A stretch of DNA of 47,148 bases from DATGLW01 sp035293965 (GCA_035293965.1 DATGLW010000133.1:1-47148), one strand, 5' to 3'; shown: positions 22,284 to 30,330, numbered from the stretch's first letter. Notes: a model not told the origin generated them from the sequence alone. Made by a program: numbers and translations.

Positions 22284-23687
22284 ATGCCCGACGTCGTCGT
22301 CGTGTCGAACCGGGGCCCCGTGTCCTTCCGGCTCGGTGCCGACGGGCGCCCCGAGCCCGCCGGTACCGGGGGTGGGCTGGCCAGCACGCTGCGCCCCCTC
22401 CTCACGGGCACCCGGGCCACGTGGGTGGCCGCAACCATGAGCGAGGCGGACCGGCTCGCCGCCGCCGAGGGACTGCTGGCCGAGGAAGGGCTCGACACCG
22501 TGTACGTGGCCCCCGACGCCGAGCAGTACCGCCTCGCCTACGACGTGGTGTCGAACGCCACGCTGTGGTTCTGCCACCATCACCTCTTCGACCTCCCGCG
22601 CCGGCCACGCTTCGACCGGCGCTGGCACGCCGCCTGGGACGCCTACCGCTCCATGAACCGGCTCTTCGCCGAGGCCGTGGCCGAGCGGGCCCCCGAGGGC
22701 GCCGCGGTCCTCGTGCAGGACTACCACCTGTCCCTGACCGGCCACATGCTGCGGATGGCCAGGCCCGACTTGCGCACGGTCCACTTCACCCACACGCCCT
22801 TTGCCGACCCGAGCGCCCTGCGAGTGCTGCCCACCGAGGCCGGTGGCGACCTGTTGGCCGGCATGGCGGGGTTCGGGGCCTGCGGCTTCCACACCGCCCG
22901 CTGGGAAGGACTGTTCCGGGCCTGCTTCGATGACACCGACCTGGCCCAGGCAGCCGGCGGCATCGGCCCACCCCCGACGTTCCACGCGCCGCTCGGGCCC
23001 GATCCGAGCGCCCTGCTCGCCGAGCTCGACACCGAGGCCTGCCAGCAGGCCCTGGCGGCGCTCGACGAGCGGACCGGCGACCGCAAGCTCGTGGTCCGCG
23101 TCGACCGCGTGGAGCTCTCGAAGAACATCCTGCGGGGCTGCCTGGCCTTCGAGGAGCTCCTCGAGACGCGCCCGCAGTGGCGCGACCGTGTGGTGCTGCT
23201 GGCCCTCGCCTACCCGTCGCGCGAAGGGCTCGCCGAGTACCTGGCCTACCGCAACGAGGTGGAGCACACGGTGGAGCGGATCAACGAGCGGTGGGGCACC
23301 CCGGAGTGGACGCCCATCGTCCTCGAGGTGGCCGACGCGAGGGAACGGTCGCTCGCCGCGCTCTGCCGCTACGACGTGCTGCTCGTGAACCCCGTCCGCG
23401 ACGGCCTGAACCTGGTCGCCAAGGAAGGACCGGTCCTCAACGGCCACGACGGGGTGCTCGTGATCTCGCGTGAGGCGGGTGTATGGGACGAGCTCAAGCC
23501 GGCTGCCCTCGGCATCAACCCCTTCGACGTCACGGGCACGGCCGCCGCCCTCGACGAGGCCCTCGGCATGCCCCCCCCGGCGCGCGCCGCCCGTGCCGCC
23601 CGCTTGCGCGAGATCGTGCTGGCTCGCACCGCCGCGGACTGGTTCGACGACCAGCTGGCGGCGGCAGCATCCCCTGCCACCCCCTGA
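22284..23687 (+). CDS. otsA: trehalose-6-phosphate synthase family (GT20)
   Basis: 467 residues. GT20 enzymes transfer glucose from UDP- or GDP-glucose to glucose-6-phosphate. The N-terminal glycine loop region is VVVVSNRGPVSFRL...GTGGGLAS. The central part has WFCHHHLFDLP, VLVQDYHLSLTGHMLR and HFTHTPFADP. The nucleotide-sugar site includes VVRVDRVELSKNILRG (canonical VDRLDxxKG) and LLVNPVRDGLNLVAKE (canonical PLRDGMNLVAKE). It is convergent with the phosphatase gene otsB, 29 bp away, so trehalose synthesis is the natural reading. The divergent GT20 details and the adjacent GpgS-like gene leave a related acceptor such as glycerol-3-phosphate possible. Confidence 0.87.
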   Translation: MPDVVVVSNRGPVSFRLGADGRPEPAGTGGGLASTLRPLLTGTRATWVAATMSEADRLAAAEGLLAEEGLDTVYVAPDAEQYRLAYDVVSNATLWFCHHHLFDLPRRPRFDRRWHAAWDAYRSMNRLFAEAVAERAPEGAAVLVQDYHLSLTGHMLRMARPDLRTVHFTHTPFADPSALRVLPTEAGGDLLAGMAGFGACGFHTARWEGLFRACFDDTDLAQAAGGIGPPPTFHAPLGPDPSALLAELDTEACQQALAALDERTGDRKLVVRVDRVELSKNILRGCLAFEELLETRPQWRDRVVLLALAYPSREGLAEYLAYRNEVEHTVERINERWGTPEWTPIVLEVADARERSLAALCRYDVLLVNPVRDGLNLVAKEGPVLNGHDGVLVISREAGVWDELKPAALGINPFDVTGTAAALDEALGMPPPARAARAARLREIVLARTAADWFDDQLAAAASPATP

Positions 23688-23716
23688 AGAGCCCGGCCCG
23701 AGCGGGCGTACGTGCC

Positions 23717-24535
23717 TCAGCCCGGGCCGGCGAGGGCACGCAAGAGCGCGAGGGCTCCCTCAGGGCCCACCACGACCACGTCGGCGGCGGCCAGCACCTC
23801 AGGTGGGGCGCCGGGGTCCGAGACGGCCACGCGGGCCACGGCCACGCCATCCTCGGCCAGCCTCGACAGCGCGCGGAACGCTGCCAGGTCCCCGAGGTCG
23901 TCGCCGAAGCACCCGACGGACCGGTAGCCGGCGGCCAGGCGCTGGACCACCGTCCCCTTGTCGCCGCCGGCCGGGGGCCGCAATTCGACGGCCATCCGGC
24001 CGGGCTGGAGCACGAGACCGGTGCGCGCCGCCTGCTCTGCCGCGAAGTCGAGGGCCCACGGTTGGGCATCGGGCCGGGGGCGCCAGTGCAAGGTGACCGA
24101 CAGGCCCTTGGGCTCCACGCCCAGGCCCTCTGGTGCCAGGTTCCGGGCGGTGATGGCCACCTCGGCTACCAGGGGCCGCCAGCGCTCGGCCTCGGGAGCA
24201 GTGCGCACGGCCCCGCCGACCCGCGCCTCCTCGAGCCCGTACAGGCCGATCAGGCGCAGCCGCGAGAGGCCGGCGCCTCCTGCCGGGGGGCGAGCACGGC
24301 CCGGCCTGGCTCCTCCCAGCGCCCGCTGGAGGAAGGCAGCCGGACGGCCGGACACCACGGCCACGAGGGCGAGCCTCCCGCAGAGGCGTTCGAGCACCTC
24401 GGCCACTCCGGGCAACGGGCGGGCCTGCTCGGGATCGTCGACGATCGGTGCCAGGGTGCCGTCGTAGTCGAGGAACAGGGCTCCCGACTCCGGTTCCTCG
24501 CGCAGGGGCACCAGCGGCTTGGGCACGTCGCCCAC
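23717..24535 (-). CDS. otsB: trehalose-6-phosphate phosphatase
   Basis: 272 residues, HAD superfamily. Motif I is ALFLDYDGTLAPIV with the nucleophile Asp and the acid/base Asp, motif II is VAVVSGR, and the late motif is CFGDDLGDLAAFRAL. ELRPPAGGDKGTVVQRLAAG contains the motif III Lys and is characteristic of trehalose phosphatases. It removes phosphate from trehalose-6-phosphate made by OtsA. GTG start without a strong ribosome site, 6 nt after the stop of the LytR_C gene, so the two are likely co-transcribed. It faces otsA tail to tail. Confidence 0.92.
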   Translation of the reverse strand: MGDVPKPLVPLREEPESGALFLDYDGTLAPIVDDPEQARPLPGVAEVLERLCGRLALVAVVSGRPAAFLQRALGGARPGRARPPAGGAGLSRLRLIGLYGLEEARVGGAVRTAPEAERWRPLVAEVAITARNLAPEGLGVEPKGLSVTLHWRPRPDAQPWALDFAAEQAARTGLVLQPGRMAVELRPPAGGDKGTVVQRLAAGYRSVGCFGDDLGDLAAFRALSRLAEDGVAVARVAVSDPGAPPEVLAAADVVVVGPEGALALLRALAGPG

Positions 24536-24541
24536 GGGGCG

Positions 24542-25210
24542 TTACCCGTGCCGTGCGGTGGTCGAGGTCGACGAGGAGCGAGCCGTGGTCGAGGTCGTCG
24601 AAGGAGGCGCCGTGGTTGTGGTGGTCGTGCCCGCGAGATCGGGGCCCGCGACGACGACCACCGCGATGCCAGAGGTGTTCGAGACGGGCACCGACGAGGT
24701 GAGCGGGTGCACCGAGGTGGCACCCAACCCGAGCGAGGCGGCGATGCTGGCCGCCGCCTGTTGCTGGCCGGTGGCGTAGTACACCCCGGACGACGACACG
24801 GGGGACGTGGCGTTGACCGCAGGCTGCGTCGCCCAGCCGGCCGCCTGGAGCTGCTGGGAGAGCCGCCCGGCGAGGCCGGGGGTGGTCGTGCCGTTGGCCA
24901 CGAGGACCTTCACCGAGGAGCGTGGCACGGTCGTCGTGGAGCTCCGCGGCACGGTCGTCGTGGAGCTGTGCGGCACAGTCGTCGACGAGGGCGCGGTGGT
25001 GGGCGAGCTCGCTGCGGTGGTCGGAGGCGGCGACGTCGCCTGCCCCGACGTGGCAACAGCTGGCGGGCGGGCGGCCACCCCGAGCAGCGCAGCACCGAGC
25101 ACGACGGCCACGACCAGCAGGGCAAGGGCACGGCCCAGGGCCAGGTTGGCGCGAGTGGCGCCATGGCGAGGGGGCCCGCCCTCCCGATCGGGCGGTGGCG
25201 GGCCGGCCAT
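24542..25210 (-). CDS. membrane-anchored protein with Ser/Thr-rich linker and LytR_C domain
   Basis: 222 residues from the ATG at 25208-25210; upstream ATGs exist but no ribosome site is clear. A short basic N-terminus is followed by one transmembrane helix (ALALLVVAVVLGAALLGVA). Then comes a Ser/Thr/Pro linker containing repeats of SSTTTVPR, encoded by near-identical 24-bp units (about 24913-24980). The folded part, SVKVLVANGTTTPGLAGRLSQQL onward, is the LytR C-terminal domain seen in cell-wall proteins. The tail is again Thr/Ser rich. It probably sits outside the membrane near the wall, without the catalytic LytR-CpsA-Psr domain. Function unknown. Confidence 0.83.
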   Translation of the reverse strand: MAGPPPPDREGGPPRHGATRANLALGRALALLVVAVVLGAALLGVAARPPAVATSGQATSPPPTTAASSPTTAPSSTTVPHSSTTTVPRSSTTTVPRSSVKVLVANGTTTPGLAGRLSQQLQAAGWATQPAVNATSPVSSSGVYYATGQQQAAASIAASLGLGATSVHPLTSSVPVSNTSGIAVVVVAGPDLAGTTTTTTAPPSTTSTTARSSSTSTTARHG

Positions 25211-25427
25211 GGCCGCCAGCCTGCCAACCGGGCACCGGGCGACGCAAGCATCCGGGTCCGCCGGCCCCTTCGGGCTTGCAGACCCGGGCATGTACCGGCC
25301 TGCGGACCCGGGCCTGCCTCGAGGAGCACCGGGCCACACGCCGTCCATCGTGGCGCCCGGTTCCCGTGGCGGCGGCCCCGGCCGCTTCGCCCGGTGCCGA
25401 AAGTGGCCGGCACTAGCCTGGCCGCAG

Positions 25428-25500
25428 GCCGGTGTGGCGCAGCTGGAAGCGCAGGCGACTTGTAATCGTCAGGCCGTGGGTTCGAGTCCCACCACCGGCT
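25428..25500 (+). tRNA. tRNA-Thr (anticodon UGU)
   Basis: 73 nt. Acceptor GCCGGTG/CACCGGC (25428-25434 / 25493-25499) with discriminator T25500 and no encoded CCA. The D stem is GCGC/GCGC. Anticodon stem GGCGA/TCGTC (one G-U) encloses CTTGTAA with anticodon TGT at 25461-25463, reading ACA. The T arm is GTGGG-TTCGAGT-CCCAC. It lies between the LytR_C gene and hicAB. Confidence 0.96.
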
Positions 25501-25635
25501 CGGAGTTGCGCCAGCTCAGCGGCGTGGAGCGGAGGCTGACCAGCGCTGACAGGGCCGCTTGGAGACGGTTTGTCGACGAATTCCCCGGTGCCGGTCCAAC
25601 GGCGGTGGCGACCCTGGGCCTCGTATTCGCCCGCA

Positions 25636-25848
25636 ATGGCTGACCCAAAGCACCGGCCGAAGGTGCTTTCCCAGGTTACGGCGCAGGCATTGCTCGAGTC
25701 GCACGGCTGGGTTCGCACAAGGGGTGGCAAGCACAAGGTGAAGATGGAAAAGCCTGGTCATGGCCCTATCACACTGCCGACGAACAAGCGACGGGATTAC
25801 CCACCGGGGCTGACCAGCGCTATCCCGAAGCAGGCCGGATTGAAGTGA
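25636..25848 (+). CDS. hicA: HicA-family mRNA-interferase toxin
   Basis: 70 residues from the ATG at 25636. It matches HicA in length and layout: LSQVTAQALLESHGWVRTRGGKHKVKM, with the catalytic His in the GGKH segment, then GPITLPTNKRRDYPPGLTSAIPKQAGL, the usual PPGTLxxILKQAGL ending. HicA folds like a double-stranded RNA-binding domain and cleaves mRNA. It is followed at once by hicB and preceded by tRNA-Thr. Base composition here is less GC-rich than in the neighbours, consistent with acquisition. The usual Gly-Ser-His before the catalytic His is altered to Gly-Lys-His, so activity should not be assumed. Confidence 0.88.
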   Translation: MADPKHRPKVLSQVTAQALLESHGWVRTRGGKHKVKMEKPGHGPITLPTNKRRDYPPGLTSAIPKQAGLK

Positions 25849-25877
25849 ATCACGGTCGATCACAGGAGCCATTGAGA

Positions 25878-26132
25878 ATGGACGAGATGCAGGAGGCCCA
25901 CTTCACGGTCGTCGTCCATTCGGAGGGCGGACAGCTCTGGGCCGAGGTGGAGGAGTTGCCCGGGTGCTTCGCGACGGGCGACAACATGATCGAGTTGGCC
26001 GAGTCGCTGCGAGAGGCCCTGCTTTTGAGCCTGCCCGCATCCACTATCGAACTCCGAGAATGGACTCCGATCAGGAAGTCCGAGGGCGCCGACAGAGAGG
26101 ATCTCCGCGTCCTCGTCGGAGCGTCCGCGTAG
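25878..26132 (+). CDS. hicB: HicB-family antitoxin
   Basis: 84 residues from the ATG at 25878, with AGGAG 9 nt upstream. A GTG at 25845 overlapping the hicA stop would add 11 residues. AHFTVVVHSEGGQLWAEVEELPGCFATGDNMIELAESLREALLL is the HicB RNase-H-like fold (in shorter blocks VEELPGC and GDN). There is no C-terminal ribbon-helix-helix or HTH domain, so it may neutralise HicA without strong autoregulation. The order toxin then antitoxin is typical of hicAB. Confidence 0.86.
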   Translation: MDEMQEAHFTVVVHSEGGQLWAEVEELPGCFATGDNMIELAESLREALLLSLPASTIELREWTPIRKSEGADREDLRVLVGASA

Positions 26133-26215
26133 TTCGGCCCTCGTTCACCCCAGGAGTCGAAACCCGGCGCCGGGCGCGGACCGGCCAGCTACGGACCGGC
26201 CAGAGCACATCGATG

Positions 26216-26221
26216 TAAGCT
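26216..26221 (+). promoter_or_regulatory. -10 hexamer (TAAGCT) of the 405-residue unknown gene
   Basis: TAAGCT, preceded by TG as in extended -10 elements, ends 5 nt before the GTG at 26227. Confidence 0.45.
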
Positions 26222-26226
26222 CAGGC

Positions 26227-27444
26227 GTGGCCGACGAGCGTACCGAGGTCACGGAGCTCGCGACCGGCCTGGGCATGCTCGGGTTCCCCGGGCTCGACGA
26301 GGCGGTCGTCGCTCGCCCGGGCGAGCTCGTCAACGTGCCCGACGCCGCCTTCGCCCGCCTCCAAGGTTCCGTGCTCGGGGGTCACCACCTCGGCATCGCG
26401 TCCGCCGCGTTCGCCAACGGCCAGGCGTTCCTCCATGCCGACTGCGGGCTCCGCGGGCGACGGCCCGCCCGCATCGAGTGGAAGGGCCCGGACAGGCCCC
26501 CGGGGTACGACCTCTTGCCGGCCGACCTGCGTGTCGACCACGTCTACCTCGTGTCGTGCAAGTACCGGTCACGGCTGCTCATGAACGCGTCGCCGTCCCA
26601 CGTCTTCGACAACCGGCTGGCGGTCCGCGCGGCCGCGGGCGCGCCCGACTGGTACGAGGCCGTGGCGCCCGGCGCCTACCGTGACCTCTACCGCGCCGTG
26701 CGCGCCGAGGTCGACCCCACCCTTCCCAGCTCTCTGTCGGCCTTGACGCGCCGAGACCGGCAGCACATCGCCGGGGCATGCGCACGCCGGTGGCCGAGCC
26801 GGGTCGACGCCGTCTACGCCGAGTTCTGCAGCGCCGTCTCCTCGGCGACGGCCGCGCGCTGGTCGGCGTCGCTGCCCACCTTGCGCGACCGCGAACTGCT
26901 GCTGTGGCGCATGCTACGGCTGTCGGACACCCCCTACTTCGTGCTCGGCACCGACCGGCAAGGGTTCGTGCGGCTCCGGATCGCCACACCGTGGGACTGG
27001 CGCCAGCAGTTCCGGCTGGCCTCCTTCGACCTGTGGTCGTCGCCGGCGGGCCAGCCGCGGATCGAGTGGCACGCGCACGTCCTCGACCGCCGGCGGAGCA
27101 CGGAGCGGGCGGTCCGTGGCCACGTGGAGGTGCGGTGGAGCCACGGCCGCTTCTGCGGTGTTCCCGAGGCCAAGATCTACCTCGACACCCCCCAGCGCGC
27201 CGTGCCGGGCTACTTCCCGCTGACCCCGGCCGACGAGCTGACCCCTGCCGACGAGCCGACCGCCGCCGGCGAGCCGACCCCTCCCGATGAGCCGGCCGCC
27301 GTCGGCGAGACGGCAGCGGCCCGCGAGCCCACCCCTGCCGACGAGTCGCTCCGGCTGCTACCAGCCCCGACGCTGTTCGACCCCGACGCTGTTGGGCTCG
27401 GCCCGGCCGGGACCGGCGCCGGCATCGGGCACCGAGGGGGCTGA
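26227..27444 (+). CDS. unrecognised 405-residue protein with nuclease-like lysine motifs and a repetitive acidic tail
   Basis: I do not recognise a family with confidence. The N-terminal part contains PARIEWKGPDRPPGYDLLP and then RVDHVYLVSCKYRSRLLMN. A core of the form D-x(n)-xxSCK after a strand could be a PD-(D/E)xK nuclease-like site, but that is a guess. The middle has DTPYFVLGTDRQGFVRLRIATPWDWRQQF and HVEVRWSHGRFCGVPEAKIYLDTP. The last ~80 residues are seven 6-residue repeats of the type TPADEP plus a disordered tail. GTG start fits the leaderless pattern. It lies just downstream of hicAB in what appears to be an accessory patch. Confidence 0.75.
   Translation: MADERTEVTELATGLGMLGFPGLDEAVVARPGELVNVPDAAFARLQGSVLGGHHLGIASAAFANGQAFLHADCGLRGRRPARIEWKGPDRPPGYDLLPADLRVDHVYLVSCKYRSRLLMNASPSHVFDNRLAVRAAAGAPDWYEAVAPGAYRDLYRAVRAEVDPTLPSSLSALTRRDRQHIAGACARRWPSRVDAVYAEFCSAVSSATAARWSASLPTLRDRELLLWRMLRLSDTPYFVLGTDRQGFVRLRIATPWDWRQQFRLASFDLWSSPAGQPRIEWHAHVLDRRRSTERAVRGHVEVRWSHGRFCGVPEAKIYLDTPQRAVPGYFPLTPADELTPADEPTAAGEPTPPDEPAAVGETAAAREPTPADESLRLLPAPTLFDPDAVGLGPAGTGAGIGHRGG
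27223..27348 (+). repeat. 18-bp tandem repeat inside the 405-residue gene
   Basis: Seven units of 18 bp encoding TPADEL, TPADEP, TAAGEP, TPPDEP, AAVGET, AAAREP and TPADES. The units stay in frame and differ mainly by substitution, so the length could vary between strains. Confidence 0.9.
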
Positions 27445-27453
27445 GGGACCTCC

Positions 27454-28491
27454 TCAGCCCTCCGAGGCTCCCGCAAGCGACCCACGGGTGGCCCGCGCTC
27501 GCGAGCTGCCCCTCGACGCAGCCGCCGAGGCCCGTGCCGGCGCCAGCCGGCGGCGCGCCACCTCGAAGCAGGCGACGGCGCCAGCCGCCCCTGCGTTGAG
27601 CGACGAGAGGGCCCCGTGCTGGGGTATGGCGGCGAGGTCGTCGCAGCGGCGTCGGACGAGAGCCGGGAGGCCCCGCTCCTCGCCCCCGACCACGAGCGCG
27701 ATCGCCTGGTCCTCCACGTCGAGCTCGTAGATCGAGCGTCGCGCCTCGGCGGCCAGGCCGATCGAGCGGACCCCGAGGCCGGCCATGGTCACGAGGGCGC
27801 CCGCGATCCCGGGCACGAGGGCGAAGGCGAGGTGCTCGACGGCGCCTGCAGCCACCTTGGCCACTGCGGGCGACAGGTGGGCGGAGCGGTGGCGGGGCAG
27901 CACGACGCCCGTCACCCCTGCGCCCTCGGCGCTGCGCAGGAGGGAGCCGAGGTTGCGCGGGTCGGTGATCCCCGCCACCACGAGCAGGAACGGCAGGGCG
28001 CCGCCGCGGTCGCCTCGGGTGCACAGCTCCTCGAGCGGCTCGGGCTCGATGGCCCGGGTGAGGGCCACCACGCCCTGAGGCGCGTCGGTGCGCGCCAGCG
28101 CCGCCAGCCTTGCCGGCGACACCGTCTGGAGCGGGATCTTTCGCGCCACGGCCAGCTCCTCGATCCGATCGAGCTGTGGCGAGGGATCGAGCCCCTCGGC
28201 CACCACCAGGCGGCGAACCGGCCGCCGGCCTGCGGCGAGCAACTCGAGGACGGCGCGGCGCCCCTCGACCTGGTCGCCCCCGAGCCCGGCCGGGCCGGTC
28301 CCGCCCCGACCCCGCACGGCAGGGACGCCCCGGATGCCGGCACCTCGGCCCTCCGAGCGAGGAGGCCGCGGCCCCACCGCCCGCCGAGGCGCCCGCCCTG
28401 CTGCCCGCACTGGCGCCCGCACTGGCGCGGCACCCCTGGCTCGCCGCCCCGGCACTCCCTGCCGGCGGCGTCCGCGGGGAGCAGGCGTCAC
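27454..28491 (-). CDS. rlmB: SpoU/TrmH-family 23S rRNA 2'-O-methyltransferase (RlmB type)
   Basis: 345 residues. The first ~75 residues are a basic Arg/Gly/Pro extension, common in actinobacterial members. A substrate-binding domain follows (QVEGRRAVLELLAAGRRPVRRLVVAEG...LARTDAPQGVVAL). The SPOUT domain has LLVVAGITDPRNLGSLLRSAEGAG (motif 1), IALVVGGEERGLPALVRRRCD (motif 2) and IPQHGALSSLNAGAAGAVACFEVAR (motif 3). RlmB methylates the ribose of G2251 (E. coli numbering). The GTG start overlaps the ispF stop (GTGA), so it ends the carD-ispD-ispF-rlmB operon. cysS, often found between ispF and rlmB in actinobacteria, is absent. Confidence 0.9.
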   Translation of the reverse strand: MTPAPRGRRRQGVPGRRARGAAPVRAPVRAAGRAPRRAVGPRPPRSEGRGAGIRGVPAVRGRGGTGPAGLGGDQVEGRRAVLELLAAGRRPVRRLVVAEGLDPSPQLDRIEELAVARKIPLQTVSPARLAALARTDAPQGVVALTRAIEPEPLEELCTRGDRGGALPFLLVVAGITDPRNLGSLLRSAEGAGVTGVVLPRHRSAHLSPAVAKVAAGAVEHLAFALVPGIAGALVTMAGLGVRSIGLAAEARRSIYELDVEDQAIALVVGGEERGLPALVRRRCDDLAAIPQHGALSSLNAGAAGAVACFEVARRRLAPARASAAASRGSSRARATRGSLAGASEG

Positions 28492-28982
28492 CGCCGTGCC
28501 CCGGCCTGCGCCGGATCGTCGTCGACCAGGACCACGGCCAGCGCCACGATGCCCTCGGCCCGGCCCAGCGCACCCATGCCCTCGGGCCGGGTGACCTTCA
28601 CCGACACCGGCGCACCGAGCACTGCGGCGAGCCGCTCCCCCATGGCGGGGACATAAGCGGCGAGCCGGGGCTTCTCGGCCACGAGGGTGCAGTCGGCGTT
28701 CACGGCCCGGAACCCGGCCGCCGCCAGCTTGGCCATGACCTCGCCCAGCAACCGCAGGCTGTCAGCCCCTCGCCAGGCGGGATCGGTGTCGGGGAACCAC
28801 GTACCGAGGTCCCCCAAGCCGGCCGCGCCGAGCAGCGCGTCGGCCAGTGCGTGCGACAGCGCGTCGGCGTCGCTGTGGCCGGCGAGCCCGGGCGCGCCCT
28901 CGACGTGCACGCCGCCGAGGACGAGACGCCGGGTGGGGTCCTCGCTGAAACGGTGCGCATCGAACCCCTGGCCGACGCGCAC
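28488..28982 (-). CDS. ispF: 2-C-methyl-D-erythritol 2,4-cyclodiphosphate synthase
   Basis: 164 residues, fifth step of the MEP isoprenoid pathway. GQGFDAHRF holds the zinc ligands Asp and His, GHSDADALSHALADALLGAAGLGDLGTWFPDTD follows in conserved blocks, and NADCTLVAEKPRLAAYVPAM and VKVTRPEGMGALGRAEGI are the remaining family signatures (the usual TTTExxG is TRPEGMG here). GTG start one base after the ispD stop. It overlaps rlmB by 4 nt. Confidence 0.96.
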   Translation of the reverse strand: MRVGQGFDAHRFSEDPTRRLVLGGVHVEGAPGLAGHSDADALSHALADALLGAAGLGDLGTWFPDTDPAWRGADSLRLLGEVMAKLAAAGFRAVNADCTLVAEKPRLAAYVPAMGERLAAVLGAPVSVKVTRPEGMGALGRAEGIVALAVVLVDDDPAQAGARR

Positions 28983-28983
28983 C

Positions 28984-29640
28984 TCAGGACCCCAGGAGGT
29001 GTTCGGCCAGCGCCAGGTCGCCGGGCACCGTGAGCTTCAGGTTGCGCGGGTCGCCCGGCACCGCACGGACCCGCAGGCCGAGCGCCTCGATGAGCGCGGC
29101 GTCGTCGGTGGCATCCGCCGCCGAGGCGTGCGCCCGGCGGAGCGCGGCCGTGCGGAACGCCTGGGGGGTCTGGACGGCCACCAGCGCCCCCCGGTCCAGC
29201 GTCTCGACGACGTCGGCGACGCCGCCACCTGGTGCCAGGGGCCGAGCGAGCCGCTTGACCGTGTCGGCCACCGGCACGGCGCACACCGCGCCGGCCACGC
29301 CGGGGTCGGCCAGCGCGTCGACCACGGAGCGGAACAGGGTCGCGGCGGCGAAGGGCCGGGCGGCGTCGTGGACCACGACCACGTCACACTCTTCTGGCAC
29401 GGCGGCCAGGCCGCAGCGCACGGAGGCCGAGCGTGAAGGCCCGCCGGCCACGACCACGTCGGCCCCGAAGGAGCGGGTGCCTGTGTCGGGCAGCACGAGC
29501 ACGACCGAGCCGGCGACGGCGCGGCACGCCTCGACCGCCCAGGCCACGACCGGTCGCCCCCTCAGCTCGACGAACTGCTTGGGCTTGCCGAACCGCGTGC
29601 CAGAGCCGCCGGCCACGACCACCGCCCACACCCGTGGCAC
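28984..29640 (-). CDS. ispD: 2-C-methyl-D-erythritol 4-phosphate cytidylyltransferase
   Basis: 218 residues, third step of the MEP pathway: CTP plus MEP gives CDP-ME. The CTP loop is VVAGGSGTRFGKPKQFVELRG. VHDAARPFAAATLF carries the conserved DAARP, and VQTPQAFRTAALRRAH and DDAALIEALG follow. GTG start, 11 nt after the carD stop. Gene order carD-ispD-ispF matches mycobacteria. Confidence 0.96.
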   Translation of the reverse strand: MPRVWAVVVAGGSGTRFGKPKQFVELRGRPVVAWAVEACRAVAGSVVLVLPDTGTRSFGADVVVAGGPSRSASVRCGLAAVPEECDVVVVHDAARPFAAATLFRSVVDALADPGVAGAVCAVPVADTVKRLARPLAPGGGVADVVETLDRGALVAVQTPQAFRTAALRRAHASAADATDDAALIEALGLRVRAVPGDPRNLKLTVPGDLALAEHLLGS

Positions 29641-29651
29641 GGCACGCGCTC

Positions 29652-30128
29652 TCAGGGCAGCGCGTCGTTCAGGCGCTGCTCGGCGGTCGCCTCGTCCACG
29701 CCGAGCGCGAAGGTGAGCTCGGAGACCAGGATCTGGCGCGCCCGGCTCAGCATCCGCTTCTCGCCCGCGGACAGCCCCTTGTCCTTGTCGCGGATCGACA
29801 GGTTCCGCACCACCTCGGCTACCTGGTAGATGTCGCCCGAGCGCAGCTTCTCGGAGTGGTTCTTGTACCGGCGCGACCAGTTGGTCGGCATCCGGGCCTC
29901 CTTCTTGCGAAGGACGGCGAAGACCTCCTCCACCTCCTCGTCGTTGATGACCTCGCGCAGCCCCACCCCGTCGGTGTTGTCGGCGGGGACCATCAACGTC
30001 AAGTCGCCATAGGCCAGGCGCAAGACGAGGTACTCGCGCTGCTGGCCGAACGCTTCCTTGGTCTCGCGCCGCTCGACGACCGCCGCCCCATGATGGGGGT
30101 ACACGACCTTGTCACCGACTTTGAACAC
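29652..30128 (-). CDS. carD: CarD-family RNA polymerase-binding transcription factor
   Basis: 158 residues. The CarD_TRCF Tudor-like domain (FKVGDKVVYPHHGAAVVERRETKEAFGQQREYLVLRLAYGDLTLMVP, in conserved blocks) contacts the RNA polymerase beta lobe. The helical C-terminal domain, NWSRRYKNHSEKLRSGDIYQVAEVVRNL, contains the Trp that props open the upstream edge of the promoter bubble. CarD stabilises open complexes at housekeeping promoters, relevant in a genome with -10-only, leaderless promoters. GTG start with GAGGAGG immediately upstream. The gene has a ~90-nt leader from the TAGAAT promoter and heads the carD-ispD-ispF-rlmB operon. Confidence 0.96.
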   Translation of the reverse strand: MFKVGDKVVYPHHGAAVVERRETKEAFGQQREYLVLRLAYGDLTLMVPADNTDGVGLREVINDEEVEEVFAVLRKKEARMPTNWSRRYKNHSEKLRSGDIYQVAEVVRNLSIRDKDKGLSAGEKRMLSRARQILVSELTFALGVDEATAEQRLNDALP

Positions 30129-30224
30129 GGACCTCCTCGGCTCGGCAGGCGGGCGTGCAGCTTCGCCGCGTCCGGCGGTTGCACCGCCCCGGCGGGGTGC
30201 GCGGCCGCGACGTCGAGGCACCCA

Positions 30225-30230
30225 TTCTAC
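30225..30230 (-). promoter_or_regulatory. -10 hexamer (TAGAAT) of the carD operon
   Basis: TAGAAT on the minus strand, about 97 nt before the carD GTG. It is the best TAnnnT match in this otherwise GC-rich 200-bp gap. Confidence 0.55.
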
Positions 30231-30330
30231 ATGACGGCGGGCAGCAGCAGCCCTGGGAATGGCTCCGGCCTCGCGGCGGCCGCGCACGTCGGGCAGTTCG
30301 CCAGGTCACCCTCACGCGTCGCGCTCGCCC

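Noticed and set aside
23691..23707. Hairpin between convergent otsA and otsB
   Set aside because: Only a 5-bp stem (GCCCG/CGGGC), expected by chance at this GC content.
25537..25643. Open frame ending LTSADRAAWRRFVDEFPGAG... just before hicA
   Set aside because: It passes through tRNA-Thr, has no independent start with a ribosome site and matches nothing I know; possibly a gene remnant but not supportable.
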